Source: Sphingobacterium puteale
Lineage (GTDB): Bacteria > Bacteroidota > Bacteroidia > Sphingobacteriales > Sphingobacteriaceae
Direction of reading: 5' to 3'
Length of the DNA stretch: 64,000 bases
NCBI RefSeq assembly: GCF_003627955.1
Contig: NZ_RBWS01000009.1
Span: forward strand, 239,601 to 303,600
Below the pieces are notes generated by a model that saw nothing but the letters and a program-made list of their open reading frames with translations, was not told the DNA's origin and did not search any database. Shown in pieces: positions 62,506-64,000 of the stretch (position 1 is its first letter; each line of letters opens with the position of its first letter). The position numbers were made by a program, and so were the translations under genes.

Positions 62506-62747
62506 TTATCTAGGGATTTTTACCAATAGCCTGACAATAATACCTTTTTTTCTTAGACTTTCTCCCTTAAGTTCTATTCGGTGAGAAGTATGTACAATCC
62601 GGTCCAATACAGTGTCCGCAATTGTATCCTCTCCAATCACATCATATCAGCTTGCCACCGGAAACTGACTGGCTATAATGGTCGATGACCTTGCATGTCT
62701 ATCTTCAATAATTTCCATCAGATCCTGGTATAATATCTTTTGGCATT
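62506..62747 (-). pseudogene. IS21-family IstB ATPase, C-terminal fragment
   Basis: Minus-strand frame reads LMEIIEDRHARSSTIIASQF, then (after a TGA in place of the expected Trp codon) YDVIGEDTIADTVLDRIVHT, then SHRIELKGESLRKKG, ending TAA. This is the C-terminal third of IstB, the IS21 helper ATPase. Walker motifs and istA are absent, so it is a relic. Confidence 0.8.
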
Positions 62748-62765
62748 TTCCCTAAAATCTATTTT

Positions 62766-62793
62766 CTAATTTGGTGAATTGCGTATATTTGAG
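62766..62793 (+). promoter_or_regulatory. Promoter twin of the one at 58841-58873
   Basis: CTAATTTGGTGAATTGCGTA and TATTTGAGA repeat the block at 58849-58875 with only a few changes; the -7 box TATATTTG is at 62784-62791. A GTG start follows at 62822. Confidence 0.6.
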
Positions 62794-62821
62794 AGTTATC
62801 TGCAATTATTTTAAAAAAGCC

Positions 62822-63496
62822 GTGAATTTAACGCTATGCCTTCAATCCGAATTGGACAAAATAAATTCAAGCGTAAAGCTTATTAATTCGTATAATAATG
62901 TAAAAATAAATACTGAATTTTATGCGTTTGCAGAGAATAAAGATAGATTTGCGCATGTTTCAACTTCTTTGACTTCAAATGAATATTTTCTCCAAATTGA
63001 AGATAAAGAATTAGTAACTGCAACTCTAACAACAAATAAATTAAACGAAATTGCCGAAATTATTGATTTTTGGCTAAAAGAAAGTAGTTCCATCTTATCA
63101 ATTCAAGATAAAGTAGAAATTGATTCATTTTATTATGATTTGTTAGTACTCACTGAAAAACAGATCCTGGAAAAGAGATGGTTTAACCTAATAGAGAGAA
63201 TTGAAAACAAGGAAATCGAATTTAGTTTTGAGTTAATCAAAGAAATTAAAACGCATTTCTGGAAACTATATCCTTTCTTTAGTCACGATTTTTTATGGTT
63301 CAGTAATATTATTGGTGTCAAAAATCATAATTTCTATACACCAATAATTTCCTCTTTCAATGGTAATTTTGAAATAAGAAATGAAGTATATGGTAAGAAT
63401 GTCTTATTTTCTAGTTCAGTAATGAATGAAATTATTCAGAAATTAGATGAGCTTGTAAAGTTTAATAATGAAATTTCTAAAAATCCGCTAAAATAA
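62822..63496 (+). CDS. Hypothetical protein expressed from the twin promoter
   Basis: 224 aa from GTG at 62822; a frame from 62771 would read through the promoter. Mixed alpha/beta, rich in Asn, Lys and Phe, with no motif I recognise (FWKLYPFFSHDFLWFSN in the second half). The GTG start, spacing and promoter copy those of the gene at 58903, but the proteins are unrelated. It is the last gene before an IS3 element. Confidence 0.55.
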   Translation: MNLTLCLQSELDKINSSVKLINSYNNVKINTEFYAFAENKDRFAHVSTSLTSNEYFLQIEDKELVTATLTTNKLNEIAEIIDFWLKESSSILSIQDKVEIDSFYYDLLVLTEKQILEKRWFNLIERIENKEIEFSFELIKEIKTHFWKLYPFFSHDFLWFSNIIGVKNHNFYTPIISSFNGNFEIRNEVYGKNVLFSSSVMNEIIQKLDELVKFNNEISKNPLK

Positions 63497-63717
63497 ATGC
63501 AGATAACATGGACAATTTTAAATGCTAAAATTGTCCTAGAAGGGGATTATTAATTATAGCGAATAGCCAAGGGGTAATACGTATTTCAAATAGTTTATAG
63601 GAGGTTCTCGCAATAAATACCTAAATAATAAATTCGTTCCTCTCCTTTGAGGATTGGAGTTGCTAACTTAGTCGGCAGATCAAGTTAAGAACAATAAAAT
63701 ATCTTAATTTTGAAATA

Positions 63718-64000
63718 ATGATTAAAGTCCGTAAAAAGTACGATCGCATTTTTAAAGAGCGAGCAGTTGAATTAAGTAAAAACAGGAAAAATCTTTCTGA
63801 GCTAGCTCGTGAGTTGGGAATCTCTGCTGCCCAATTATATAAGTGGCGTAAAGAGTCAGAAGAGTTTGGATCAGGAAGTTTCCCTGGGAATGGAAATATG
63901 AAGCAAACGCCAGAACAAGAGCGGATTAGTTTCTTGGAAAAAAAACTTAAAGACTCAGAACTGGAACTAGAAATACTAAAAAAGGCCATAGGCATCTTTT
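63718..64000 (+). mobile_element. IS3-family transposase orfA (left part of an insertion sequence)
   Basis: 94 codons visible, running past the window edge. RKKYDRIFKERAVELSKNRK, then LSELARELGISAAQLYKWRKE is the OrfA helix-turn-helix, and the C-terminal EQERISFLEKKLKDSE and LELEILKKAIGIF is the leucine-zipper region. An OrfB is expected beyond the edge. The inverted repeat could not be defined without the right end. This copy is intact so far, unlike the fragment at 3076. Confidence 0.9.

Noticed and set aside
63663..63995. A 110-codon frame antisense to the IS3 orfA
   Set aside because: The + strand encodes a classical OrfA with HTH and zipper, so the minus frame is a shadow.
1..64000. CRISPR arrays, tRNA or rRNA genes
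   Set aside because: No regularly spaced direct repeats and no cloverleaf or ribosomal core sequences were recognised by eye. A dedicated tRNA or covariance search could not be run.

Overview
The window looks like a chromosomal segment of a Bacteroidota bacterium, most likely Sphingobacteriaceae (Sphingobacterium-like). The evidence is a SusC/SusD pair, several TATATTTG boxes that fit the Bacteroidota -7 promoter consensus TAnnTTTG, AT-rich intergenic DNA, and many small proteins of families common in this phylum. The genus is an inference from gene style only. No tRNA, rRNA, CRISPR array or replication origin was recognised.

Layout. (1) 0-18 kb is an accessory mosaic: single genes of polymorphic-toxin-immunity type (SUFU, SMI1/KNR4, DUF4241, YwqK/MORN-like), a metalloprotease, GNAT and VOC proteins, a Crp/Fnr-ilvD operon and a divergent HxlR/DHFR-like pair. 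Between them lie broken genes: YbjQ, an IS3 start, a TM2 protein fused to a PD-(D/E)XK transposase fragment, the start of a zeta-toxin module and a metallophosphoesterase with a stop inside its GNHE motif. (2) 18.3-30.2 kb is a compact, GC-rich sialic acid utilisation locus on one strand: SusC, SusD, GntR/FCD regulator, secreted sialidase, N-acetylneuraminate lyase, NanM-type mutarotase, MFS transporter and sialate O-acetylesterase. (3) 30.3-32.9 kb is a metal-resistance cargo (heavy-metal-binding lipoprotein and CDF exporter) between truncated genes. (4) 33-37 kb holds two PAP2 phosphatases divergent from a response regulator/histidine kinase pair. (5) 37.4-42.2 kb is a probable copper/cytochrome maturation operon (SCO, FixH-like, cytochrome c, TonB receptor). 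(6) 42.5-50.2 kb has a PD-(D/E)XK transposase-like protein, a two-domain glycosyltransferase, a GAF histidine kinase, a YciF-like ferritin-fold protein and a receiver-only regulator.

(7) 50.4-64 kb is the most interesting part. A large helicase-nuclease and several immunity-like genes are followed by a concentration of RNA end-processing genes: a HAD protein of the RNA-repair type, a decayed phosphoesterase, a Thg1-like 3'-5' polymerase overlapped by a polynucleotide-kinase-like P-loop protein, and a KptA 2'-phosphotransferase preceded by an unrecognised helical protein. No RNA ligase is visible. This looks like an accessory RNA-repair island. Two unrelated genes in this region share a near-identical promoter and both start with GTG.

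Broken duplicates (YbjQ, metallophosphoesterase, zeta toxin, PD-(D/E)XK) and dispersed repeats occur at both ends of the window, so the accessory ends appear to have exchanged or duplicated material. The sialic acid and copper blocks look intact.
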